Shown: positions 1-6,587 of the stretch, in pieces
How positions within the stretch are numbered: the first letter of the stretch is position 1
Layout of the letters: the number at the start of each line of letters is the position of its first letter
NCBI GenBank assembly: GCA_021203115.1
Contig: JAJQBV010000019.1
Location: 1 to 16,556 of the forward strand
DNA length: 16,556 bases
Direction: 5' to 3'
DNA from: Clostridiales bacterium
GTDB lineage: Bacteria > Bacillota > Clostridia > Lachnospirales > Lachnospiraceae
The notes under the pieces: model-generated
What the model was told of the DNA's origin: nothing
Seen by the model: only the letters and a program-made list of their open reading frames with translations
Databases searched by the model: none
Translations under genes and position numbers: made by a program

Positions 1-2538
1 ACCTCTCTCGTTCTTCCAGAGCCGCATGTTTTTACCATCTCTACAGATGAATGTACCCAATATTATGAGGACGGCCGTGAGATCAATGACGAGATTCAGG
101 GTCAGATCAATGAGTATATCGTGAAGATGGAGGAGATCACCGGCAAAAAGTTTGGGGATGCGGAAAACCCGCTGCTTGTGTCGGTTCGCTCCGGCGCCAG
201 AGCGTCCATGCCGGGTATGATGGATACGATCCTGAACCTCGGACTGAATGAGACGGTTGTGGAGGTGCTGGCGAAGAAATCCGGCAACCCCCGTTGGGCA
301 TGGGATTGCTACCGGAGATTTATCCAGATGTATTCCGATGTCGTGATGGAGGTCGGAAAGAAATATTTTGAAGAGCTCATCGATGAGATGAAAAAGGCAA
401 AGGGCGTCACATATGATGTCGAGCTGACGGCGGACGATTTAAAGGAGCTGGCCGGACAGTTCAAGGCAGAATATAAGAAGGTGCTCGGCGAGGACTTCCC
501 GGACGACCCGAAGGAGCAGTTGATGGGCGCGATCAAAGCCGTGTTCCGTTCATGGGATAACCCGCGCGCGAATGTGTACCGCCGCGATAACGACATCCCG
601 TATTCATGGGGGACCGCAGTGAACGTCCAGAGCATGGCGTTCGGCAATATGGGCGACGACTGCGGTACCGGCGTTGCGTTTACCCGCGATCCGGCCACCG
701 GCGAGAAGAAGCTCATGGGTGAGTTCCTTGTGAACGCTCAGGGCGAGGATGTGGTTGCCGGCGTCCGCACTCCGATGCCCATCGCGAAGATGGAGGAGGA
801 GTTCCCGGAGGCTTACGCACAGTTTGTCGAGGTGTGCAATACACTGGAAAATCACTACAGAGATATGCAGGATATGGAGTTTACCGTTGAGAACCACAAG
901 CTTTACATGCTGCAGACCCGCAACGGAAAGCGTACCGCTTTCGCTGCGTTAAAGATCGCCTGCGATCTGGTGGACGAGGGCATGCGAACCGAGGAGGAGG
1001 CCGTCGCGATGATCGACCCCCGCAATCTGGACGCGCTGCTTCATCCCACCTTTGATGCGGCCGCGCTGAAGGCGGCGGAGCCTATCGGAAAAGCGCTCGG
1101 CGCGGCTCCCGGAGCTGCCTGCGGCAAGATCGTGTTCACGGCGGAGGATGCCGTGGAGTGGACGGCCAGAGGCGAGAAGGTTGTTCTGGTGAGACTGGAG
1201 ACCTCCCCGGAGGATATCACCGGTATGAAGGCTGCACAGGGGATCCTGACGGTGCGCGGCGGCATGACCTCTCACGCGGCGGTGGTTGCTCGCGGTATGG
1301 GCGCCTGCTGTGTATCCGGCTGCGGCGATATTGTGATGGACGAGGCAAATAAGAAATTTACGCTTGGCGGCAAGGAGTATCACGAGGGCGATGTCATCTC
1401 CTTCGACGGTTCGACCGGCTGCATCTATGATGGCGCGATCCCGACGGTGGACGCACAGATCGCCGGTGAGTTTGGCCGGATCATGGCGTGGGCGGATAAG
1501 TTCCGGACGCTGAAGGTGCGGACTAACGCGGACACACCGGCTGACGCAAAGAAAGCCCGCGAGCTGGGTGCGGAGGGCATCGGCCTCTGCCGTACCGAGC
1601 ACATGTTCTTTGAGGGCGACCGGATCGACGCGTTCCGCGAGATGATCTGTGCGGATACCGCAGAGAAGAGAGAGACGGCGTTGGAGAAGATCCTGCCGTA
1701 TCAGCAGGGCGACTTCGAGCAGCTGTATGAGGCGATGGAGGGCGACCCTGTGACCATCCGCTTCCTTGACCCGCCGCTGCATGAGTTTGTCCCTCAGGAG
1801 GAGGAAGACATCGAGAAGCTGGCGAAGGCGCAGGGCAAGTCCGTAGAGACGATCAAGGCGATCATTGAGAGCCTGAAAGAGTTTAACCCGATGATGGGAC
1901 ACCGCGGATGCCGTCTGGCTGTCACCTATCCGGAGATCGCGAAGATGCAGACGAGGGCTGTGATCCGCGCGGCGCTCAATGTCTCCAAGGCACATCCCGA
2001 CTGGAACATTGTGCCGGAGATCATGATCCCGCTGATCGGCGATGCCAAAGAATTGAAATATGTCAAGAATTTCGTGGTTGAGACGGCGGACGCCGAGATC
2101 GCGGCTGCAGGATCCGACTTGAAGTATGAGGTCGGCACGATGATCGAGATTCCCCGTGCAGCTCTGACGGCGGATGACATTGCGACGGAGGCGGAGTTTT
2201 TCTGCTTCGGCACCAATGATCTGACGCAGATGACTTACGGTTTCTCCCGCGATGATTCCGGAAAGTTCCTGGATGCCTACTACGATGCGAAGATTCTGGA
2301 GAACGATCCGTTCGCGAAGCTGGATCAGGTTGGTGTCGGCAAGCTGATGGAGATGGCGATCAAGCTCGGCAAGCCGGTGCGGCCGGAGCTTCACTGCGGG
2401 ATTTGCGGTGAGCATGGCGGCGACCCTTCGTCTGTAGAGTTCTGCCATAAGATCGGTCTGGATTATGTATCCTGCTCCCCGTTCCGCGTGCCAATCGCAA
2501 GATTGGCGGCGGCGCAGGCGGCGATTAAACAAAGATAG
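1..2538 (+). CDS. ppdK: Pyruvate, phosphate dikinase (5' partial)
   Basis: The enzyme interconverts pyruvate + ATP + Pi and PEP + AMP + PPi in the cytoplasm. The frame is open from base 1, giving 845 residues against about 874 for the Clostridium symbiosum enzyme, so about 29 N-terminal residues are missing. Order: N-terminal ATP-grasp nucleotide domain (SVRSGARASMPGMMDTILN and GTGVAFTRDP are visible), central phosphohistidine domain with GGMTSHAAVVARGMG, and C-terminal PEP/pyruvate TIM barrel. The phosphoryl-carrier His is encoded at 1273-1275. The barrel holds GCRLAVTYPEIAKMQTRA, and its catalytic Cys in CGICGEHGG is at 2404-2406. All catalytic motifs are present. An ATG at 121 lies inside the nucleotide domain and is not the real start. 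The first ten or so residues differ from the family at conserved glycines (see findings). Identification is essentially certain from the full-length match to the family. Confidence 0.98.
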   Translation, partial: TSLVLPEPHVFTISTDECTQYYEDGREINDEIQGQINEYIVKMEEITGKKFGDAENPLLVSVRSGARASMPGMMDTILNLGLNETVVEVLAKKSGNPRWAWDCYRRFIQMYSDVVMEVGKKYFEELIDEMKKAKGVTYDVELTADDLKELAGQFKAEYKKVLGEDFPDDPKEQLMGAIKAVFRSWDNPRANVYRRDNDIPYSWGTAVNVQSMAFGNMGDDCGTGVAFTRDPATGEKKLMGEFLVNAQGEDVVAGVRTPMPIAKMEEEFPEAYAQFVEVCNTLENHYRDMQDMEFTVENHKLYMLQTRNGKRTAFAALKIACDLVDEGMRTEEEAVAMIDPRNLDALLHPTFDAAALKAAEPIGKALGAAPGAACGKIVFTAEDAVEWTARGEKVVLVRLETSPEDITGMKAAQGILTVRGGMTSHAAVVARGMGACCVSGCGDIVMDEANKKFTLGGKEYHEGDVISFDGSTGCIYDGAIPTVDAQIAGEFGRIMAWADKFRTLKVRTNADTPADAKKARELGAEGIGLCRTEHMFFEGDRIDAFREMICADTAEKRETALEKILPYQQGDFEQLYEAMEGDPVTIRFLDPPLHEFVPQEEEDIEKLAKAQGKSVETIKAIIESLKEFNPMMGHRGCRLAVTYPEIAKMQTRAVIRAALNVSKAHPDWNIVPEIMIPLIGDAKELKYVKNFVVETADAEIAAAGSDLKYEVGTMIEIPRAALTADDIATEAEFFCFGTNDLTQMTYGFSRDDSGKFLDAYYDAKILENDPFAKLDQVGVGKLMEMAIKLGKPVRPELHCGICGEHGGDPSSVEFCHKIGLDYVSCSPFRVPIARLAAAQAAIKQR

Positions 2539-2582
2539 GCTATCCGTCCCGTCAGAGGAAAACTGAATAGACTTATTATATG

Positions 2583-2620
2583 TACGGTGAGAATGCTCGT
2601 CATTCTCACCGTATTCTTTT
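2583..2620 (+). terminator. Intrinsic terminator of ppdK
   Basis: A perfect 13-bp stem (2583-2595 with 2601-2613) closes a 5-nt loop and is followed by TTCTTTT on the plus strand. It lies 44 nt after the ppdK stop. The minus-strand side has no U-run, so it should act mainly on ppdK transcription, although the Fic transcription unit converges on the same hairpin. Confidence 0.9.
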
Positions 2621-2873
2621 ATATCGACGGTTGCTTTGCCTTTTCGCCCCTCCACCAAACCAATAATTGCTTGCTTTCGTCGATTTTCGGGTCTGAAAAA
2701 TCAATGATTTCATCAAGTGCCTTTCTAATAGCGTCCATATCAAGGGATTCAACCGCTTCATTAGAAATTACATACTTATCTTCCTCTCCAATTACGCTTT
2801 CATATATCGTGTTGACCTCGACGAGCCGATTCGTTTTACCGTTCCGCTTTTTACCATAGCGCCGAGGACGGCT
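2619..2873 (-). pseudogene. Open -1 frame continuing past the Fic stop (remnant or frameshifted tail)
   Basis: Relative to the Fic gene, the -1 frame is open from 2873 down to a TAA at 2621-2619. That is 84 codons, of which about 57 lie beyond the Fic stop. The peptide looks like real protein: it contains acidic and amphipathic stretches such as DMDAIRKALDEIIDFSDPKID and ends LLVWWRGEKAKQPSI. The only in-frame ATG is at 2738-2736. It would give 39 residues and has no Shine-Dalgarno sequence. An A5 run in the overlap is a plausible indel site. It could be a lost downstream gene, a frameshifted C-terminal extension of Fic, or a short unannotated gene. I do not recognise a family. Confidence 0.35.
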
Positions 2874-3838
2874 TCAACTGTTGTTGGGCTGACATCGGGA
2901 AGAATTTTACATATCTCCGCTTTGGATAGCGGGGTCAGGCTATTCAGTATGGTCGCTTCAACACGGGCTTTTTTGGTGATCTTTTTTCCGTGAACGACGG
3001 CAAAACGCTTATCAAGCTCCTTGTAGCACATATAAAGCATGGATAAGAAGTTCTCAATAAACGGAAAGTAGCTGTTTTTGTTTGTGTCCCAGCCTTCCGA
3101 AGATTGACGAAGCGCTTCGTAATAATAGGCTTTGTAATGGTTGATTTGCTCCTCAAAGGACACATATTTTCCTGCGTCAAAGCCGTTTTTATATAGAAGC
3201 AGCAGGGACAGAAGCCGTGACATTCTGCCGTTACCATCACGGAAAGGGTGTATGCAAAGAAAATCCAAAATCACGCAGGGAATCAGCAATAGCTGATTGA
3301 TATTTGCATCGTTGCGGGCTTCCATATAAGCCAGCTCTAACTGCTCCATGGCCTTTGGCGCTTCACCTGCCGGTGTGGGGCGAAAGCGAACCCGCCTGTT
3401 ACCGTCGGCATCCATTTCCAAAATCACATTATCGTCGGTCTTGTACTGTCCGCCATATTCATAACCGGCGACGGACATCATTATTTCGTGCAAGCGCAGA
3501 ATATCACGCTCTCTGAAATCTATGTGTTTAAAGCCCAAGTGAATTTCGCTTAAAGCGTCACGATACCCGGCAATTTCCGCCTCATTGTGATTCAGCGGCG
3601 CGCTGTTCTGATTGACGATGGCAGCAATACGTTCATCACTTGTAACAATGCCCTCAATTGCATTGGAACTCTTAATTGACTGTATTTTTGCGACCGCTTC
3701 CAGTTCCGTAAATACCCGTGCATATTCTTCTTTACGCACGCCGGCCATTGTTTTGAGCGAGGAAATATTGGATGTCAGGTTTACAAGGCTTGCAGGCAAC
3801 ATACCGTTATTTAAGAAAGAATAATCAAATTTTCTCAT
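2792..3838 (-). CDS. Fic domain protein, probable AMP-transferase with C-terminal winged helix
   Basis: This is a 348-residue Fic-family protein. Such enzymes usually transfer AMP from ATP to a hydroxyl side chain of a target protein, and some remove it. The core motif HPFRDGNGRMSR is complete at residues 197-208, including the catalytic His197 and the D-G-N-G-R anion-binding segment. An N-terminal S-x-x-x-E-G motif (SNAIEG, Ser58, Glu62) fits the inhibitory helix of class II Fic proteins, so the enzyme is probably autoinhibited. Residues from about 285 to the end look like a winged helix-turn-helix (SKAEICKILPDVSPTTVEAVLGAMVKSG). The start at 3838 is set by GGAGG at 3850-3846, 7 nt upstream. 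Longer frames starting further up lack this site. The gene lies alone, antisense between ppdK and the rimP operon, and is visibly AT-richer than its neighbours, which suggests later acquisition. No antitoxin partner is visible. Confidence 0.93.
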   Translation of the reverse strand: MRKFDYSFLNNGMLPASLVNLTSNISSLKTMAGVRKEEYARVFTELEAVAKIQSIKSSNAIEGIVTSDERIAAIVNQNSAPLNHNEAEIAGYRDALSEIHLGFKHIDFRERDILRLHEIMMSVAGYEYGGQYKTDDNVILEMDADGNRRVRFRPTPAGEAPKAMEQLELAYMEARNDANINQLLLIPCVILDFLCIHPFRDGNGRMSRLLSLLLLYKNGFDAGKYVSFEEQINHYKAYYYEALRQSSEGWDTNKNSYFPFIENFLSMLYMCYKELDKRFAVVHGKKITKKARVEATILNSLTPLSKAEICKILPDVSPTTVEAVLGAMVKSGTVKRIGSSRSTRYMKA

Positions 3839-3851
3839 ACTTGCGCCTCCG

Positions 3852-3963
3852 TTTCTGCACATAATTATAATATAGTATATGCAGAAAATCAAGTCGCAAC
3901 TCCTATTTGCTGCATATAAGTTTTGTGATTTATGTGCAGAAAAAAGTATGAGATGTGCAGATA
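3852..3963. promoter_or_regulatory. Array of five TATRTGCAGAAA elements, putative operator
   Basis: Five copies of a 12-bp element are present. They lie at 3852-3863 (minus), 3876-3887 (plus), 3907-3918 (minus), 3931-3942 (plus) and 3952-3963 (plus, two mismatches). The first four form two inverted pairs with identical geometry, each with a 12-nt gap. The first pair encloses the Fic promoter -10 and abuts its -35. This is what an operator for a dimeric regulator looks like. The winged helix of the Fic protein is the obvious candidate binder, but that is inference. Confidence 0.65.
3864..3892 (-). promoter_or_regulatory. SigA-type promoter of the Fic gene
   Basis: On the minus strand, TTGATT (3892-3887) and TATAAT (3869-3864) are separated by exactly 17 nt. 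The expected transcript start is near 3857, leaving a leader of about 20 nt that contains the GGAGG site. The promoter sits inside a 12-bp inverted repeat (see next entry). Confidence 0.75.
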
Positions 3964-4005
3964 TGAGAAAAGCGGCAGATAATTGCAGTTTTTGGGAAAA
4001 ACCCC

Positions 4006-4034
4006 TTGACATTGGCAGAGTTTGTGAGTAAAGT
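4006..4034 (+). promoter_or_regulatory. SigA-type promoter of the rimP-nusA-infB operon
   Basis: TTGACA (4006-4011, perfect -35) is followed after 17 nt by TAAAGT (4029-4034, 4 of 6 matches to the -10). The expected start is near 4041, giving a leader of about 115 nt before rimP. It points away from the Fic promoter and lies about 40 nt beyond the last element of the operator-like array. Confidence 0.75.
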
Positions 4035-4057
4035 AAGGAAAGAAATAGTTGATTGAA

Positions 4058-4144
4058 TGAGAGTGGGTGCGAGCCCACTCTCAACTTATGTTATGAAAGC
4101 ACGGAGCAATCGACTTTCATATATGGTGATGTCTGCGTTAGCAG
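4058..4144 (+). promoter_or_regulatory. Structured leader of rimP
   Basis: Three hairpins can be drawn in the leader. The first is a perfect 10-bp stem, 4058-4067 with 4074-4083, with a 6-nt loop. The second is an 8-bp stem, 4092-4099 with 4114-4121. The third is a small CTGC/GCAG stem (4133-4136 with 4141-4144) whose 3' side takes the first bases of the AGGAGG site. None has a U-run, so this is not an intrinsic terminator. A GAGTGGG/CCCACTC hairpin ahead of rimP resembles what I recall from other clostridia. A role in controlling the operon is inference. Confidence 0.55.
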
Positions 4145-4155
4145 GAGGTGTATGG

Positions 4156-4623
4156 ATGACAAGGAGAGAGGATTACGAGACACGGACGGAGGCACTTCTG
4201 CTGCCTTTGATGGAGGAGTTCGGTTTTGAACTGGTGGATGTGGAGTATGTAAAGGAGGGCGGTAGCTGGTACCTGCGGGCCTATATCGACAAGGAGGGCG
4301 GCATCACGGTGAATGACTGTGAGGCGGTTTCCCGCAGGATGAGCGATCTGCTGGATGAGGAAGACTTCATCGCGGATTCCTACATCTTTGAGGTGAGCTC
4401 GCCGGGGCTGGGACGCCCGCTGAAAAAGGAAAAGGATTACATCCGGAGTATGGGCAGCAGGGTGGAGATCCGCACATACCGCCCCATCGACCGGAAGAAG
4501 GAGTTTTGCGGAGTCCTGACGGCATACACGGCGGACACGGTAACGATTGCCCCGGAAGAAGGGGGAGAACAGACATTTGAGATGAATGATATCGCACTGA
4601 TTAGATTGGCGTTTGATTTTTAA
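4156..4623 (+). CDS. rimP: Ribosome maturation factor RimP
   Basis: RimP is needed for late maturation of the 30S subunit. The product is 155 residues, normal for the family, with the N-terminal alpha/beta domain (FELVDVEYVKEGGSWYLRAYID) and the signature FEVSSPGLGRPLKKEKDY, followed by the small C-terminal SH3-like domain. The frame is open further upstream, but the ATG at 4156 is preceded by AGGAGG at 4143-4148 with 7-nt spacing. Upstream Met codons would fall in the leader hairpins. It is the first gene of the operon and lies 18 nt before nusA, the usual order in bacteria. Confidence 0.95.
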   Translation: MTRREDYETRTEALLLPLMEEFGFELVDVEYVKEGGSWYLRAYIDKEGGITVNDCEAVSRRMSDLLDEEDFIADSYIFEVSSPGLGRPLKKEKDYIRSMGSRVEIRTYRPIDRKKEFCGVLTAYTADTVTIAPEEGGEQTFEMNDIALIRLAFDF

Positions 4624-4641
4624 TACGAGGAGGAAAAGAAA

Positions 4642-5991
4642 ATGGCAAAGACCAGAAAAAGCAGCAAAGAAAACCTGCAGAATGACAGCCAGGAGCTGCT
4701 TGAGGCACTGACGATCTTAGAGAAAGAGAAAAATATCAGCAGAGAATCCATCCTTGAAGCCATCGAGAATTCCCTGATTACCGCCTGCAAGAACCATTTC
4801 GGCAAGGCGGACAATGTCAAGGTCGAGATGAATCCGGATACCTGCGAGTATCATGTTTATATCGAGAAGACGGTGGCCGAGGAGGTCGAGGACCCGGTGA
4901 CGGAGATCAGTCTTGCCGAGGCGAAGATGCGCGATGACAAGTATGAAGTCGGGGATATTGTCCGCGAGGAGGTTCAGTCAAAGAGCTTCGGCCGGATCGC
5001 GACGCAAAATGCCAAAAACGTCATTCTCCAGAAGATCCGGGAGGAAGAGCGCAAGGTGATCTATGATCAGTTTCAGGGCAAGTCCAGAGACGTTGTGACC
5101 GGTATCGTCCAGCGCTACATCGGCAGAAATGTCAGCATCAATCTGGGCAAGGCAGATGCGCTTTTGAGTGAAAAAGAAATGATCCGCGGGGAGCACTTTG
5201 AGCCGACCCAGCGGGTAAAGGTATATATCCTTGATGTCAAGGCGACCTCCAAGGGACCGAAGATTCTGGTGTCCCGCACGCATCCGGAGCTGGTGAAGCG
5301 CCTGTTTGAGGAGGAGGTAGCGGAGGTCCGCGACGGAATCGTTGAGATCAAGAGTATTTCCAGAGAGGCGGGAAGCCGGACCAAGATGGCGGTCTGGTCC
5401 AAGGATCCGAATGTGGATGCCGTGGGTGCCTGTGTCGGCATGAACGGATCCCGTGTCAATGCAATCGTCGATATTTTAAACGGAGAGAAGATCGATATCA
5501 TTAACTGGGATGAGAACTCGGCTCTCCTGATTCAGAATGCGTTAAGCCCTGCGAAGGTGATTTCCGTTATCGCGGACAGCGAGGAGAAGACCGCGAAGGT
5601 CATTGTCCCGGATTATCAGCTTTCGCTTGCCATCGGCAAAGAGGGACAGAATGCCCGCCTGGCTGCCCGGCTGACCGGATTTAAGATCGACATCAAGAGT
5701 GAATCTCAGGCGCGCGAGGCCGGGGATATCATCGATTATGATGATTACGAGGAGTACGATGAGGAAGAGTACGCCGACGGCTATGAAGGCGAGGAGGGCT
5801 ACGATGATTACGACGATGAGTACGCGGATTCCTCCTATGATGAGTACGCGGACGAGGGAGAGTATGAAGAGTTTTCCGATTCCGAATATGAGGAGGGAGC
5901 GTATTCGGATGAGCCGTATGCGGACGAGGAGTATGCGAATGACGGATACGAAGACGAAGAATATACAGACGGAGACCGTGCAGATGAGTAA
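4642..5991 (+). CDS. nusA: Transcription elongation/termination factor NusA with acidic Tyr-rich tail
   Basis: NusA binds RNA polymerase and nascent RNA, and modulates pausing, termination and antitermination. The product is 449 residues with GAGGAGG at 4627-4633 upstream. Order: a short charged N-terminal extension (about 17 residues), the RNAP-binding N-terminal domain (LLEALTILEKEKNISRESILEAIENSL), an S1 domain at about 135-205, and two KH domains. The second KH motif is AIGKEGQNARLAARLTGFKID at about 329-349. From about residue 360 to the end the chain is a low-complexity tail of Asp, Glu, Tyr, Gly and Ala with no fold I recognise. It replaces the AR repeats of proteobacterial NusA. The stop overlaps the rnpM start by 8 nt. 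Confidence 0.96.
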   Translation: MAKTRKSSKENLQNDSQELLEALTILEKEKNISRESILEAIENSLITACKNHFGKADNVKVEMNPDTCEYHVYIEKTVAEEVEDPVTEISLAEAKMRDDKYEVGDIVREEVQSKSFGRIATQNAKNVILQKIREEERKVIYDQFQGKSRDVVTGIVQRYIGRNVSINLGKADALLSEKEMIRGEHFEPTQRVKVYILDVKATSKGPKILVSRTHPELVKRLFEEEVAEVRDGIVEIKSISREAGSRTKMAVWSKDPNVDAVGACVGMNGSRVNAIVDILNGEKIDIINWDENSALLIQNALSPAKVISVIADSEEKTAKVIVPDYQLSLAIGKEGQNARLAARLTGFKIDIKSESQAREAGDIIDYDDYEEYDEEEYADGYEGEEGYDDYDDEYADSSYDEYADEGEYEEFSDSEYEEGAYSDEPYADEEYANDGYEDEEYTDGDRADE

Positions 5992-6253
5992 GAAAATTCC
6001 GATGCGCATGTGTATCGGTTGTCGGCAGATGCGGGAGAAGAGAGAGATGATCCGCGTGGTTCGTCAGCAGGACGGTACGTTTTTCATTGACAGAACCGGC
6101 AAAAAAAACGGCCGCGGCGCATATCTCTGTAAAAACCCGGATTGCCTGAATACAGCGGTGAAAAACCATGGGCTGGAGCGGTCATTCGGAATGAGCATAC
6201 CGAAGGAGACCGTTGCGGATCTGAAAAAGGAGATGAGCGAGCTTGCCGAATGA
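5984..6253 (+). CDS. rnpM: RNase P modulator RnpM (YlxR, DUF448)
   Basis: This small 89-residue basic RNA-binding protein belongs to the YlxR family. In Bacillus subtilis, RnpM has been reported to bind RNase P RNA and modulate its activity. The signature is PMRMCIGCRQMREKREMIRVV near the N-terminus, followed by DRTGKKNGRGAYLC, with the family's Cys residues present. The ATG at 5984 overlaps the nusA stop by 8 nt and has GGAG at 5971-5974, so translation is probably coupled to nusA. The frame is open further upstream inside nusA, but that part is the nusA acidic tail read out of frame. Confidence 0.93.
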   Translation: MSKKIPMRMCIGCRQMREKREMIRVVRQQDGTFFIDRTGKKNGRGAYLCKNPDCLNTAVKNHGLERSFGMSIPKETVADLKKEMSELAE

Positions 6254-6587
6254 CAGAGTCCTGTCGGGCCTTTCCCTTGCCCAGAAAGCGGGGCAGATAG
6301 CCAGCGGAGAATTCGCCGCGGAGAAAGCGGTGAAGGAGGGGCGGGCATTTCTGGTGATTGTTGCCGGGGATGCTTCTGACAATACGAAAAAGAAGATAAA
6401 AAATATGACGGAATATCGCGGGATTCCCTGTTACACCTACGCGGACAGGGAGAATCTGGGGAGATGTATCGGCAGGGAATACCGGTCTATGGCGGCTGTG
6501 ACACATTCCGGATTTGCGGATTCGATTGAGAAGCAGCTAAGAGTTATTTCACAACGGAACAGGGAGGAAGAAGAATGGCAAAAATGA
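6243..6587 (+). CDS. ylxQ: L7Ae/L30e-family kink-turn RNA-binding protein YlxQ
   Basis: A 114-residue L7Ae/L30e-fold protein related to YbxF/YlxQ, which bind kink-turn RNA. Visible signatures are [25 protein letters not shown], then [17 protein letters not shown], and [25 protein letters not shown]. The only start that gives the whole fold is TTG at 6243, with AAGGAG about 11 nt upstream. No ATG or GTG lies before the first helix. It overlaps rnpM by 11 nt and infB by 13 nt, so it sits between coupled neighbours. Its ribosomal or regulatory target is unknown. Confidence 0.88.
   Translation: MPNDRVLSGLSLAQKAGQIASGEFAAEKAVKEGRAFLVIVAGDASDNTKKKIKNMTEYRGIPCYTYADRENLGRCIGREYRSMAAVTHSGFADSIEKQLRVISQRNREEEEWQK

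Noticed and set aside
949..2658. 569-codon open frame on the minus strand
   Set aside because: It is antisense to ppdK, which matches its family throughout. The peptide is Arg/His/Leu-rich, as expected from the complement of a GC-rich gene, and it runs through the terminator.
4059..4082. rimP leader hairpin as an intrinsic terminator
   Set aside because: The stem is strong, but the 3' side continues AACTTATG with no U-run.
2792..4084. Longer 430-codon version of the Fic gene
   Set aside because: The extra N-terminus spans the Fic promoter, the 12-bp element array and the rimP promoter. The start at 3838 has a good GGAGG site and gives the usual family length.
5542..6009. 155-codon minus-strand frame rich in Ile/Val/Leu that looks like a membrane protein
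   Set aside because: It is the complement of the nusA acidic tail: GAT/GAG/TAT codons read backwards give ATC/CTC/ATA, producing false hydrophobic stretches.
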